49,058 nucleotides of DNA from an uncultured Clostridium sp. (lineage in GTDB: Bacteria; Bacillota; Clostridia; TANB77; CAG-508), in NCBI GenBank assembly GCA_900553695.1, contig USEM01000008.1:1-49058 (forward strand), written 5' to 3'. The notes under the pieces were generated by a model. That model was not told the origin of the DNA. It made no database searches and worked only from the letters and a program-made list of their open reading frames with translations. Positions 8,800 to 18,205 of the stretch are shown here, piece by piece. A program made the translations under genes and the position numbers. Position 1 is the first letter of the stretch. Each line of letters opens with the position of its first letter.

Positions 8800-8898
8800 A
8801 CAAGTTTTATAAACATAAAGCATTATTATAATAACAAAAAATGAATAAAAAGTCAATACTTTAATAAAAAGTCTTTCATTTTTCTTTCGAAAAAATAT

Positions 8899-8921
8899 AA
8901 AACTCCTACGTTTGGCTACTT
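8899..8921 (+). repeat. dispersed intergenic repeat, copy 1
   Basis: 23-bp copy (one mismatch, A at the tenth base) of a motif starting AAAACTCCT and ending TTTGGCTACTT. Identical copies are at 24652-24674 and, inverted, at 28495-28517. All are intergenic. Confidence 0.7.
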
Positions 8922-8980
8922 AGTGTATTCATTCAGGTATTAAATATATCTGGTAATAAAGAAAATTTTGCCTCAAAAGC

Positions 8981-9009
8981 TTGAAAAATAGCCAAAATTA
9001 TAGTATAAT
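8981..9009 (+). promoter_or_regulatory. upstream promoter of the adhesin leader
   Basis: TTGAAA (8981-8986), a 17-base spacer and TATAAT (9004-9009). Transcription from about 9016 would give a 250-base leader before the adhesin. Confidence 0.6.
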
Positions 9010-9015
9010 AAAGGC

Positions 9016-9267
9016 GTTGGAGCAATTTTAGAAATGCTCATAATAAAAAGAAGGAAAAACATGTAATCCTTACGGAAATAATAGGTTTCGAGGATAAAAT
9101 GTAAAAAAATATAAAAATGTAATGAAAATGTCATATTATATATAAAAAAACACAAGTAAACATTCCGTAAGTAAGAAAAGATAGATGTTAAATACTTGAA
9201 ATAATATATATTGACATTAATAACTTTTTATATATAATTATAAGTAGTAACAAACAAGGAGAGTATT
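9016..9267 (+). other. long 5' leader of the surface adhesin
   Basis: No plausible coding region. It contains a hairpin GAGCA/TGCTC near 9019-9039 and a 9-bp long-range inverted repeat, CTTACGGAA (9069-9077) with TTCCGTAAG (9163-9171). The layout suggests a folded leader or riboswitch, but I could not match a known class. A second promoter lies inside its 3' part. Confidence 0.4.
9211..9238 (+). promoter_or_regulatory. proximal promoter of the surface adhesin
   Basis: TTGACA (9211-9216), a 16-base spacer and TATAAT (9233-9238), with start expected near 9245, 22 bases before ATG 9268. The ribosome binding site is AAGGAGAG. Confidence 0.75.
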
Positions 9268-12200
9268 ATGAAAAAATCAAAGTTATCATTAATTTTAGTT
9301 TTTATTCTATTAGCAATTGCAATATTTGGAAACAAGGTATATGCAGCAAATACTATGAATCTTAATATAACAGATATTAGACCATACACAAATAAAAAAT
9401 ATACAGTAACAACGCCAAATGCTAATGTTCATACAGTTTTTAAAATAATTAAAAACAATGGAACAAATTATGTTTGGGAAGATGCATTATATTGCTTAAG
9501 AAGTGGTCTAGGTTTTGGAAATTCTGAAAATGTTAATAATTTGAATGCAGATGGAAGATTAGATGAAGATGTAACATACACAGAAACATACAATCTAAAA
9601 ACAGATGCAACAGCAGTTATGAATTATTACAACACTACAATTGGTTACAATATTCAAAACCCAGAATACAATGCAATTTTATGGATAATAGACAACATGT
9701 ATTTACCAGAGCATAAAGATGCTACTCAAATGAAAGATACTTTAGTGAGAAAAGTTTTAAAATTTGATGGTGGAAACAATGTTTCAGAAGAACAATTAAA
9801 AAACTTAACCGATGATGATATTGAATTTGTTCAACAAATGGCATTGTGGTATTTTACAAACCATGATGATAATGGAGGACAAAATTCACTTTCACTTGTT
9901 GATACATATGTTTTAAGTAATGCTACAAAAATAAATGAAGAAGATCTTACAGAAGATAAGCAAAGAGCTATTGATAGCTTATATAACTATTTTATAAAAA
10001 ATGCTCAAGCCCATGTTACTGACTATGGAATAGGAGCTTCAAGAGACTTTACAAATGTTAAACCACAAATTAATGTTAATGAAAGTACTAAAACTGTTAC
10101 ATCAGATGCAGCATTTAAAGTAATTGGACCTTTTAGTATTTCAAAACAAGATGGTAATGTTGATTATGAAGTGACTTTTGAAGTTAAAGATAAGAATGGT
10201 AAAGTAATTCCAGAAAAAGATGGAGACATACCAGTTGTATATATTGTAAAAAATAAAACAGATATGGTTCAATCATTTGATTCAATTGATCAAACTATAG
10301 ATCAAGGTGAGTTTTATTTAAAGATATCAAACCTATATGCAACAACATATGATTTAACAAATGTAACAATAGAACCAAAAATGTCATATGAAAAAATGTA
10401 TAAAACAACAGCAACATTATGGATAGGGGATGCTGAAGATCAACCAGTAGTAAAAGTTGATAAAGAAGAAATAATTGAAGGAGACTTTAATGTTGTAATA
10501 GAAAAAGTTGATGAAAACGGAAATTTACTATTTGGTGCAACATTTACAATGCAAACCGAAGACCGTGAATTAATTACAATAATCAATAACGGAGATGGAA
10601 CTTTCACTGCACCTAATATTCCAATTAAGGAAGAAGGACAGGAATTCATTTATGAAATAGAAGAAATTTCTGCACCAAGTGGATATATAAGAATAAATGG
10701 TGCAATAAAGATTAAGATTACAACAAAGCTAAATGAGGCAGGAGATAAATACGTTTTAGATAAAGCTGAATTTATTAATACTACAGGTTTACCAATAGTA
10801 ATAAATGATGTTACTATAAAAATTGTAGATAACAAAGTCGTAATTGAAGTTGTAAATAAAAAAAGTGTAGACTTAGATTTAGCACTTAGAAAATTTATAA
10901 CCAAAATTAATGGAGAATATGTAACAGATAGAGTTCCTAAAATTGATACAAGTAAATTAAATACTATAGATCAAACAACAGGAAAAGCAATTACAACAGC
11001 AAAATATACACATTCAAAAGAGCCAGTAATAGTAAAACAAGGAGATATTGTAACATTTACAATAAGAGTATATAATGAGGGCGAGACAGATGGATATGCT
11101 ACAAAAGTTGCAGATTATATACCAGAGGGACTTGGATATTTAATGAATTACAAGACTAACACAGATAATTTCTGGGTTCCTGTTGCTGATAGTACAACTA
11201 AAACAATAGATTTAGTTGGAACAGAAGGATTTTATAAAACAGAAGATGCTGTTAAAAACTTAAAAACAAGCGATTTTTATGATACGGATAATTTAAGTGA
11301 TGTAAAAATAGTAACAGGAAAAGCAAAAATATCATCAACAGCATTAGAAGATGAGATAATAAAAGCATATAATGAGGAACTAAAATCAGGAGACATAGAT
11401 GCTGGAGATAGATGGCAACAATCAACTAATGGAACAGATGGACTATATTATAGAGATATTGAGATAAGCTGTATAGTCCTTGCGGAGAACAGCTTTAAAG
11501 GAACACTAAAAAATATAGCAGAAATACAAGAAGATAAAGCTGTAGATGAGCAAGGCAATGAAATATCAAAAGACGATAGAGATTCAACACCAGATAATGT
11601 AGATTCTAGTAACTATAATGCACCAGAAGATAATAGCTCATACCAAGAAGATGATGATGATTATGAACCAATGGAATTAAGATGCTTTGACTTAGCACTT
11701 AGAAAATTCATTACAAAAGTTAATGATGATGATGTAACAACAAGAATACCAAAACCAACAGTAGATACAGATGGAAAAATAAAATATGAACATGATAAAA
11801 CACCAGTATATGTAGCAAATAGTGATATTGTAACATATACAATAAGAGTATATAATGAAGGATCAACTTTAGGTTATGCAATGGAAGTTTCAGATGATAT
11901 ACCAGATGGATTAGTATTCTTACCAACACATGATACAAATAAACAATATAAGTGGAAAATGTTAGACAGTGAAGGGAAAGAAACAGATGACCCACAAAAA
12001 GCAGTTGAAATAAGAACTACATACTTAGAAAATACTTTACTAAAACCATATGACCCAACAAAAGGTATAAGTGAAACAGAACCATACAACCCTGATTATG
12101 CAGAAGTAAAAGTGGCTTTCCAAGTAATAGAAGAAGAAATGACTCAGGAAGATAGAATAATCATAAATAAAGCACAAATAACAAAAGACAAAGCAGTAGA

Positions 12201-12936
12201 TGAAGAAGGAAATGAAATTGATATAGATGATATAGATTCAATTCCAGATGAATGGAATGAAGGCGAAGATGACCAAGACATAGAAAAAATCTATGTAAAA
12301 TATTTCGACCTAGCATTATTAAAATGGGTAACACAAACAAGGGTAACAGTAGATGGAAAAACAATTATAACAGATACAGGCTTTACTCCATACGATGATC
12401 CAGAGCCAATTGCAAAGGTTGTAATTGATAAGAAAAAATTAAGCAAAACAACCGTAAAATTTGTTTACAATATAATTATAATGAATCAAGGGGAGATCCC
12501 AGGATATGCAACAGAGATAACAGATTATATACCAGAAGGACTAGAGTTTGTTGCAGAAGACAATCCATTATGGACAAAGGAAAGTGGAAACAAAATTACA
12601 ACAAGAGCATTAGAAGGAAAATTATTAAACCCAGGAGATTCAGCAACAGTAGAGGTTATATTCACATGGAAGAACGGTGAAGAAAATTTAGGACTAAAAA
12701 CAAATATAGCAGAAATTAGTGAAGACTACAATGATAAAGGCTCAAAGGATATAGACTCAACACCAGATAACGTAAAAACAGATGACTATGATAAACAACA
12801 AGAGGATGATGATGACAAAGCTTTAGTAATACTAGAATTAAAAACAGGTGGAAGCACATCTTATATCTGGCTTGGATTAGTAGTATTAACAATAATCGCA
12901 GGAGGAGTATTACTAATTAAAAAATTTGTAATATAA
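9268..12936 (+). CDS. large thioester-domain surface adhesin
   Basis: 1222 residues. Signal peptide about 1-26. An N-terminal thioester domain follows, with the Cys in DALYCLRSG (Cys76) and the Gln motif QQMALW near 189-190, the TQxA-type pair that forms an internal Cys-Gln thioester in Gram-positive adhesins that bind host covalently. Then comes a SpaA/Cna-B-like domain (about 408-505, ending in EEISAPSGY...) and three paralogous domains opening DLALRKFIT or DLALLKWVT (near 537, 809 and 1013), each closing with an acidic DSTPD/DSIPD linker. A C-terminal helix and basic tail (about 1197-1222) form the anchor; no clear LPXTG is present. It is monocistronic, between a long leader and a terminator. 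Confidence 0.85.
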   Translation: MKKSKLSLILVFILLAIAIFGNKVYAANTMNLNITDIRPYTNKKYTVTTPNANVHTVFKIIKNNGTNYVWEDALYCLRSGLGFGNSENVNNLNADGRLDEDVTYTETYNLKTDATAVMNYYNTTIGYNIQNPEYNAILWIIDNMYLPEHKDATQMKDTLVRKVLKFDGGNNVSEEQLKNLTDDDIEFVQQMALWYFTNHDDNGGQNSLSLVDTYVLSNATKINEEDLTEDKQRAIDSLYNYFIKNAQAHVTDYGIGASRDFTNVKPQINVNESTKTVTSDAAFKVIGPFSISKQDGNVDYEVTFEVKDKNGKVIPEKDGDIPVVYIVKNKTDMVQSFDSIDQTIDQGEFYLKISNLYATTYDLTNVTIEPKMSYEKMYKTTATLWIGDAEDQPVVKVDKEEIIEGDFNVVIEKVDENGNLLFGATFTMQTEDRELITIINNGDGTFTAPNIPIKEEGQEFIYEIEEISAPSGYIRINGAIKIKITTKLNEAGDKYVLDKAEFINTTGLPIVINDVTIKIVDNKVVIEVVNKKSVDLDLALRKFITKINGEYVTDRVPKIDTSKLNTIDQTTGKAITTAKYTHSKEPVIVKQGDIVTFTIRVYNEGETDGYATKVADYIPEGLGYLMNYKTNTDNFWVPVADSTTKTIDLVGTEGFYKTEDAVKNLKTSDFYDTDNLSDVKIVTGKAKISSTALEDEIIKAYNEELKSGDIDAGDRWQQSTNGTDGLYYRDIEISCIVLAENSFKGTLKNIAEIQEDKAVDEQGNEISKDDRDSTPDNVDSSNYNAPEDNSSYQEDDDDYEPMELRCFDLALRKFITKVNDDDVTTRIPKPTVDTDGKIKYEHDKTPVYVANSDIVTYTIRVYNEGSTLGYAMEVSDDIPDGLVFLPTHDTNKQYKWKMLDSEGKETDDPQKAVEIRTTYLENTLLKPYDPTKGISETEPYNPDYAEVKVAFQVIEEEMTQEDRIIINKAQITKDKAVDEEGNEIDIDDIDSIPDEWNEGEDDQDIEKIYVKYFDLALLKWVTQTRVTVDGKTIITDTGFTPYDDPEPIAKVVIDKKKLSKTTVKFVYNIIIMNQGEIPGYATEITDYIPEGLEFVAEDNPLWTKESGNKITTRALEGKLLNPGDSATVEVIFTWKNGEENLGLKTNIAEISEDYNDKGSKDIDSTPDNVKTDDYDKQQEDDDDKALVILELKTGGSTSYIWLGLVVLTIIAGGVLLIKKFVI

Positions 12937-12947
12937 TAAGACTTAAG

Positions 12948-12986
12948 AAACGCCAATAATTTTACAAAAAATATTGGCGTTTTTGT
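12948..12986 (+). terminator. intrinsic terminator of the adhesin gene
   Basis: Stem AAACGCCAATA (12948-12958) and TATTGGCGTTT (12972-12982), then a T-run. Confidence 0.9.
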
Positions 12987-13014
12987 TGTATTTTTGGCAG
13001 TTTTGTTATATAAT
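12986..13014 (+). promoter_or_regulatory. promoter of pta-ackA
   Basis: TTGTAT (12986-12991), a 17-base spacer and TATAAT (13009-13014), 27 bases before the pta start. The ribosome binding site is AGGAGG. Confidence 0.65.
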
Positions 13015-13041
13015 AATATAGTTCGAAAATAGGAGGAAAAA

Positions 13042-14043
13042 ATGGGTTTCATTGAGAGTATTAAAGAAAGAGCAAGCCAAGATATTAAGACTATTGTATT
13101 GCCAGAAGCAACCGATTTAAGAACTTTAAAAGCAGTGGATATAATAGGAAAAGAAGGTTTTGCTAAAGTTATTTTAGTTGGAAATAAAGATGAGGTAACT
13201 AAAATTGCAAGTGATAATAATTTAGATATATCAAAGGTAGAGATAATTGATCCTGCAGTTTCTGAAAAATACGAAACATATGTAAACGCATTTTATGAAT
13301 TTAGAAAAGAGAAGGGAATTACTATTGAAAAGGCAAAAGAGCTTATTTCAAACCCAGTTTATTTTGGAATGATGATGCTTAAAGTTGGAGATGCTGATGG
13401 GTTAGTTTCAGGAGCTGCTCATTCTACAGCAGATACTTTAAGACCAGCACTTCAAATTATAAAAACAAAACCAGGAACCAAACTTGTTTCAAGTTTTAAC
13501 GTAATGGTAGTTCCAAATTGCGAATATGGTGATAATGGAGTATTTATCTTTTCAGATTGTGGCTTAAATTCAAAACCAAACAGCGAAGAACTTTCTGAAA
13601 TTGCAATTGCTTCTAGTAAAAGTTTTGAACAATTAATAGGAGGTACTCCTAAAATAGCAATGCTTTCATATTCAACATATGGAAGTGCAAAATCAGAAGA
13701 TATAGATAAGGTTAGGGAAGCTACTCGTTTGGCAAAAGAAAAAGCACCAGAACTATTACTTGATGGCGAAATGCAATTAGATAGTGCAATTGTGCCTAGT
13801 GTTGGAGCAAGCAAAGCACCAGGAAGCCCTGTGGCAGGAAATGCTAATATATTAATATTCCCAGACTTAAATGCAGGAAACATAGGATACAAATTAGTAG
13901 AAAGATTAGCAAAAGCAGAAGCATATGGACCATTATGCCAAGGAATGGCAAAACCAGTAAATGATTTATCAAGAGGCTGTAAAGCTGAAGATATTGTGGG
14001 AGTTGTAGCAATTACTGCTGTTCAAGCCCAAGAAATTGAATAA
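13042..14043 (+). CDS. pta: phosphate acetyltransferase
   Basis: 333-residue enzyme of the short Pta form (no N-terminal DRTGG domain) that interconverts acetyl-CoA and acetyl phosphate. Typical features are the start IKERASQDIKTIVLPEATD, DGLVSGAAHSTADTLRPALQ, MLSYSTYGSA, and the C-terminal GNANILIFPDLNAGNIGYK and MAKPVNDLSRGC. It precedes ackA by 19 bases. Together they yield acetate and ATP from acetyl-CoA, indicating a fermentative metabolism. Confidence 0.97.
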   Translation: MGFIESIKERASQDIKTIVLPEATDLRTLKAVDIIGKEGFAKVILVGNKDEVTKIASDNNLDISKVEIIDPAVSEKYETYVNAFYEFRKEKGITIEKAKELISNPVYFGMMMLKVGDADGLVSGAAHSTADTLRPALQIIKTKPGTKLVSSFNVMVVPNCEYGDNGVFIFSDCGLNSKPNSEELSEIAIASSKSFEQLIGGTPKIAMLSYSTYGSAKSEDIDKVREATRLAKEKAPELLLDGEMQLDSAIVPSVGASKAPGSPVAGNANILIFPDLNAGNIGYKLVERLAKAEAYGPLCQGMAKPVNDLSRGCKAEDIVGVVAITAVQAQEIE

Positions 14044-14062
14044 TAGAAGGAGAGATTTTGAA

Positions 14063-15265
14063 ATGAAAATTTTAGTAATTAACTGTGGTAGCTCATCATT
14101 AAAATACCAATTAATCAATATGGAGGATAACCATGTATTAGCATCAGGTAAATGCGATAGAATAGGGGTAAAATCAATAGATAGCCCATACATTGAATAC
14201 AAGAAAAATGGAAAGAAAATTTCAGAAGAAGTTGCTTTACCAAACCATACAGTAGCATTTGAATTAATAATGAAATATTTATTAGACCCAGAAGTTGGTG
14301 TAATAAAAGATGTTAGCGAAATTGATGCAATAGGCCACAGAATAGTACATGGAGGACCACAATTCACAAAAACAACAGTTGTAACAGATGAAGTTCTAAA
14401 AGAATACAACACATCTATAGAATATGCGCCATTACATAACCCTGCACATTTACAAGGAATAAACGCTTGTATGAAATTAATGCCAGGAACACCTGAAGTA
14501 TTAGTATTTGATACATCATTCCATACAACAATACCAGACTATGCAGCATTATATGCAATTCCATATGAATACTATGAGAAATATGCAATAAAAAGATATG
14601 GTGCACATGGAAGTTCACACAAATTCATAGCTGAAGAAGCAGCTAGAGTATTAGGAAAGAACAAAGAAGATATAAATATAATCTCATGCCACTTAGGAAA
14701 TGGTGCAAGTCTTGCAGCAATTAAAGGTGGAGTTTGTGTTGATACATCAATGGGATTAACACCACTTGAAGGACTAGTTATGGGAACAAGATCAGGAGAT
14801 TTAGACCCAGCTGTTCTAGAATTTGTTATGAGAAAAGAAAACTTATCAATTGAAGAAATGATGACAGTTTTAAATAAAAAATCAGGCTTACTTGGAATAT
14901 CTGAAATTACAGGTGACGTTAGAGACTTAAAGAACTTAGCAAAAGAAGGAAACGAACGTGCAAAACTTGCAATAGATATGTTTGCATACAGAGTTAAAAA
15001 ATACATAGGTGCATATATGGCAGCATTAGGTCATGTTGATGCAATTATATTTGAAGGTGGAATTGGAGAACACAACTTCGACGTTGTAAATAAATGCGTT
15101 GAGGGACTAGAACCTTTAGGAATAGTATTTGATAGCTCACATAATGATGAAGAAGTTTATGAAGGAATTATAAGCAAACCAGAATCTAAGATTAAAATGT
15201 ATGTAATTCAAACAAACGAAGAGCTAGAAATTGCTAGAGAAACAATGAAAGCAATTACAAAATAA
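14063..15265 (+). CDS. ackA: acetate kinase
   Basis: 400-residue ASKHA-fold kinase that converts acetyl phosphate and ADP to acetate and ATP. It shows VINCGSSSLKYQL at the N-terminus, GHRIVHGG, the DTSFH region, GAHGSSHKF, ISCHLGNGASL and FEGGIGEHN. ATG 14063 is chosen because GAAGGAGAG lies upstream and the conserved MKILVINCGSSS starts here; a 9-codon extension is unsupported. Second gene of the pta-ackA operon. Confidence 0.97.
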   Translation: MKILVINCGSSSLKYQLINMEDNHVLASGKCDRIGVKSIDSPYIEYKKNGKKISEEVALPNHTVAFELIMKYLLDPEVGVIKDVSEIDAIGHRIVHGGPQFTKTTVVTDEVLKEYNTSIEYAPLHNPAHLQGINACMKLMPGTPEVLVFDTSFHTTIPDYAALYAIPYEYYEKYAIKRYGAHGSSHKFIAEEAARVLGKNKEDINIISCHLGNGASLAAIKGGVCVDTSMGLTPLEGLVMGTRSGDLDPAVLEFVMRKENLSIEEMMTVLNKKSGLLGISEITGDVRDLKNLAKEGNERAKLAIDMFAYRVKKYIGAYMAALGHVDAIIFEGGIGEHNFDVVNKCVEGLEPLGIVFDSSHNDEEVYEGIISKPESKIKMYVIQTNEELEIARETMKAITK

Positions 15266-15277
15266 TAAATTCAAGCA

Positions 15278-15307
15278 AGAGGTTAGATATTAAAAAGTCT
15301 AGCCTCT
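15278..15307 (+). terminator. hairpin after ackA
   Basis: Stem AGAGGTTAGA (15278-15287) and TCTAGCCTCT (15298-15307), with one G-T pair. There is no strong T-run, so termination may be partial and rnc may receive read-through. Confidence 0.5.
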
Positions 15308-15349
15308 ATAAGTATATAGTAACCTTTCTAATTTTAAGGAGAATATAAG

Positions 15350-16018
15350 TTGAAACTAGAAAATTTTGAAAATGAAATTGAATACAAATTTAAAAATATT
15401 GAACTATTAAAAACAGCATTTACACACACATCTTATGCAAATGAAAAGAAAATTCAAAGCAATGAAAAGCTAGAATTTCTAGGAGACAGCATATTAGAAT
15501 TTGTGGTAAGTAACTACCTATATAGAAATTATCCAAAATTAAAAGAAGGAGAAATGACAAAGGTTAGAGCTACAGTTGTATGCGAAGAAAGCCTATACCA
15601 AGTAGCTTTAAAATATCACTTTGATAAACTTCTAATACTTGGAAAAAGTGAAAAACTAAGTGGTGGAAACCATAAACCTGCAATGCTTGCAGATAGTGTA
15701 GAAGCTGTAATTGCAGCACTTTACATGGATTCTGGACTTGAAGAGACTGAAAAGTTTATTTTAGAAAACCTAAAAGAAGCAATAAACAAAGCAAGTAAAA
15801 ATGTTGGACAAAAAGATTACAAAACAGTTCTTCAAGAAAAATTACAAAAACATGGAAGTGTAAAAATAGAATATGAAATAATAAAAGAAGAAGGACCAGA
15901 TCATGATAAAACTTTTGTAGCAGAGGTCAGTTGTAACGGAAAAGTATTAGCAACAGGAAAAGGAAATACAAAAAAACATGCAGAAATGGAAGCAGCAAGA
16001 GTTGCTCTAAAAAAATAA
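15350..16018 (+). CDS. rnc: ribonuclease III
   Basis: 222-residue double-stranded RNA endonuclease that processes rRNA precursors and structured RNAs. The catalytic domain carries the signature EKLEFLGDSILEF (near 39-51) and the ADSVEAVIAALYMDSG block. The C-terminal dsRNA-binding domain runs about 152-222, with DYKTVLQEKLQKHG and the KKHAEMEAARVAL end. TTG 15350 is chosen: AAGGAG lies 9 bases upstream and the family N-terminus begins here. A radical SAM gene follows at once, as in many Clostridia. Confidence 0.95.
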   Translation: MKLENFENEIEYKFKNIELLKTAFTHTSYANEKKIQSNEKLEFLGDSILEFVVSNYLYRNYPKLKEGEMTKVRATVVCEESLYQVALKYHFDKLLILGKSEKLSGGNHKPAMLADSVEAVIAALYMDSGLEETEKFILENLKEAINKASKNVGQKDYKTVLQEKLQKHGSVKIEYEIIKEEGPDHDKTFVAEVSCNGKVLATGKGNTKKHAEMEAARVALKK

Positions 16019-16031
16019 TTTGGAGGTAAAA

Positions 16032-17087
16032 ATGTCTAAACAATATGTTATACCAATATTTGTACCACATTTGGGTTGCCCAAATGATTGCGTATTTTGC
16101 AATCAAAAAAGCATAAGTGGGCAAATGAAGCAAGTAACAGAAGAAGACGTAGAAAAAACAATAGAAGAATTTTTACATAGTTTTAAAGAGGAAAAATTAT
16201 ATACAGAAATAGCATTTTTTGGAGGAAGCTTCACTGGAATAGATGAAGAAACCCAAGAAAAGCTTCTTAAAGTTGCACATAAATATGTTGAAAACAAGCA
16301 AGTTGATGGAATTAGAGTATCAACAAGACCAGATTATATCAATAAACAAAAATTAAAATTACTAAAAAAATATGGAGTTAAAACTATCGAACTTGGAGTA
16401 CAAAGCACAAATGACTATATTTTAAATAAAGCCAAAAGAGGACATACTTTTGAAGATGTAAAAAAGGCATCAAAACTTATTAGAAGATATGGCTTTACAT
16501 TAGGACATCAAATGATGATAGGACTTCCAGAAAGCACATGGATAGATGAACTAAATACGGCAAAAGACTTAGCAAAATTAAAACCCAAAATAGTAAGGCT
16601 ATATCCCGTTTTAGTAATAAAGAATACCGAATTAGAAAAAGAATTTGCAAAAGGAGAATATCACCCAATAACATTAGAACAAGCAGTAGAAAGATGCAAG
16701 GACTTATACTATTATTTCGATAGCAAAAAAATAACAGTAATAAGAATGGGACTTCAAAATACAGATATTATATCAAACCCAGAAAACATTAATAGTGAAG
16801 TAGTTGCAGGACCATATCACGAGGCATTTGGACAACTTGTTGAAGATAGCATTTGGTATGACAGAATTTTAAATGCAATAAAGAAAATAAATACAAAGGT
16901 TGCAGAAGTTGAAATTGAAGTAAACCCAGAAAACATCAATAATGTGGTGGGACATAAAAAAGAAAACATACAAAAATTAAAAGAATTATATGATGTTGAT
17001 GTAAGGGTAAAACAAAGTTTTAATGTAAGACCAAACAAATTCAATGTAAACATAGTAAAAACATACAAAGAATTTTTAGACGATTAG
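16032..17087 (+). CDS. Elp3-like radical SAM protein
   Basis: 351 residues. It has the radical SAM cluster motif CPNDCVFC (CxxxCxxC) near residue 16, the GGSFTGI glycine motif, RVSTRPDYI, ELGVQSTND and HQMMIGLP, which are typical of Elp3-like radical SAM proteins. There is no acetyltransferase domain, so a complete Elp3 function is unlikely. The family's reaction is not settled. ATG 16032 is 5 bases after GGAGG; it starts 13 bases after the rnc stop, suggesting co-transcription with rnc and sua5. Confidence 0.85.
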   Translation: MSKQYVIPIFVPHLGCPNDCVFCNQKSISGQMKQVTEEDVEKTIEEFLHSFKEEKLYTEIAFFGGSFTGIDEETQEKLLKVAHKYVENKQVDGIRVSTRPDYINKQKLKLLKKYGVKTIELGVQSTNDYILNKAKRGHTFEDVKKASKLIRRYGFTLGHQMMIGLPESTWIDELNTAKDLAKLKPKIVRLYPVLVIKNTELEKEFAKGEYHPITLEQAVERCKDLYYYFDSKKITVIRMGLQNTDIISNPENINSEVVAGPYHEAFGQLVEDSIWYDRILNAIKKINTKVAEVEIEVNPENINNVVGHKKENIQKLKELYDVDVRVKQSFNVRPNKFNVNIVKTYKEFLDD

Positions 17088-17096
17088 AGGTAAAAA

Positions 17097-18129
17097 ATGA
17101 AATCAAAATATATAGACTTTAGAAACATAAAAGAATATGAAGAATTAAAAGCACCAGCAAAAGCTATTAAAGAGGGAAAATTGGTGCTTTTCCCAACTGA
17201 AACAGTTTATGGAATAGGTGCAAATGCATTAGATGTAGAAGCTGTAAAAAAAATCTACATAGCAAAAGGTAGAGCAAGCGATAACCCACTTATAGCACAT
17301 ATTGCACATATAGATATGCTAAAAAAACTAGTTCAAAATGTTGGTGAAGTTGAAGAAAAGCTAATAGAAGCATTTTGGCCAGGACCACTTACAATAGTTT
17401 TTAAAAAGAAACCAATAGTACCAGATATCATTACAGGTGGGCTAGATACAGTTGCAGTAAGAATGCCAAGTAACATTATTGCACAAAAACTTATAGAATA
17501 TTCAGACTGCCCAATAGCAGCACCAAGTGCTAATATTTCAGGCAAACCAAGTGGAACACAAATTGAAGATATATTAGAAGAACTAGATGGGAAAGTTGAA
17601 TATATAATAGATGCAGGAAGAGTAGATATTGGTGTGGAATCTACAGTAATTAGAGTTGTAGATGGTGTGGTGCATATATTAAGACCAGGTAAAATAACAC
17701 CTGAAGACATTGAAAACCTTGGAATAAAGGTATTTATAGAAAAACAAATACTTCGGAGAATATAAAGAAGGAGAAAAAGTAATGTCTCCAGGTATAAAAT
17801 ACAAACATTATGCACCAAAAACAAAATGTATATTAGTATATAGCAAAGATAATGATAAAATGGTAGAAAAAATAAATGAACTTGCACAAGGCAAAGATGC
17901 AGTTATACTAGGTAAAACAAAGAATTTAGAAAAGTATAATTCAAAAAAATTATTAGACTTAGGAAACACTTTAGAAGAAATAAGTCACAACATTTTTTCA
18001 GCCTTAAGACAAGCAGACACATTAAACGGAGAACTTATAATAGTTGAAGGAGTAGAAAAAGATGGCTTAGGCCTTGCAATAATGAACAGATTAATTAGAG
18101 CGAGTGCACACGAATTTATAGAAATATAA
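17097..18129 (+). CDS. sua5: threonylcarbamoyl-AMP synthase (Sua5), one +1 frameshift
   Basis: Makes threonylcarbamoyl-AMP for the t6A37 modification of ANN-decoding tRNAs. Residues 1-219 form the YrdC catalytic domain (LVLFPTETVYGIGANA, KGRASDNPL, FWPGPLTIVFKK, APSANISGKPSGT, STVIRV). After C17754 the frame must move +1: GGA GAA TAT restores LGEYKEGEKVMSPGIKYKHY, the linker characteristic of Sua5, and then the C-terminal Sua5 domain to 18129. The restored length is about 343 residues, the family norm. Without shifting, it stops four codons after the CGG, giving a YrdC-only protein of 222 residues, which in other bacteria (TsaC) can be active. Short and long products may therefore both be functional. 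Confidence 0.88.
17754..17757 (+). other. recoding site CGG-A, sua5
   Basis: Zero frame is CTT CGG AGA ATA TAA, ending at 17765. Dropping C17754 gives CTT GGA GAA TAT and rejoins the Sua5 linker. Confidence 0.85.
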
Positions 18130-18151
18130 AAACAAAATTTCGATAAACATA

Positions 18152-18180
18152 TTGACAAAAAACAAAAAAGAATATATAAT
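18152..18180 (+). promoter_or_regulatory. promoter of the small membrane peptide
   Basis: TTGACA (18152-18157), a 17-base spacer and TATAAT (18175-18180): full consensus. Start near 18187, giving a leader of about 19 bases. Confidence 0.8.
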
Positions 18181-18205
18181 ACAAAACGTAGTAAGGAAGT
18201 TAGAA

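Noticed and set aside
9016..9267. Cyclic-di-GMP riboswitch before the adhesin
   Set aside because: Function would fit, but I could not place the conserved core motifs of either class.
13452..13892. 146-codon minus-strand ORF inside pta (and similar antisense ORFs in ackA, recD2, recG and gdpP)
   Set aside because: These are shadows of strongly conserved genes, without ribosome binding sites or recognisable products.
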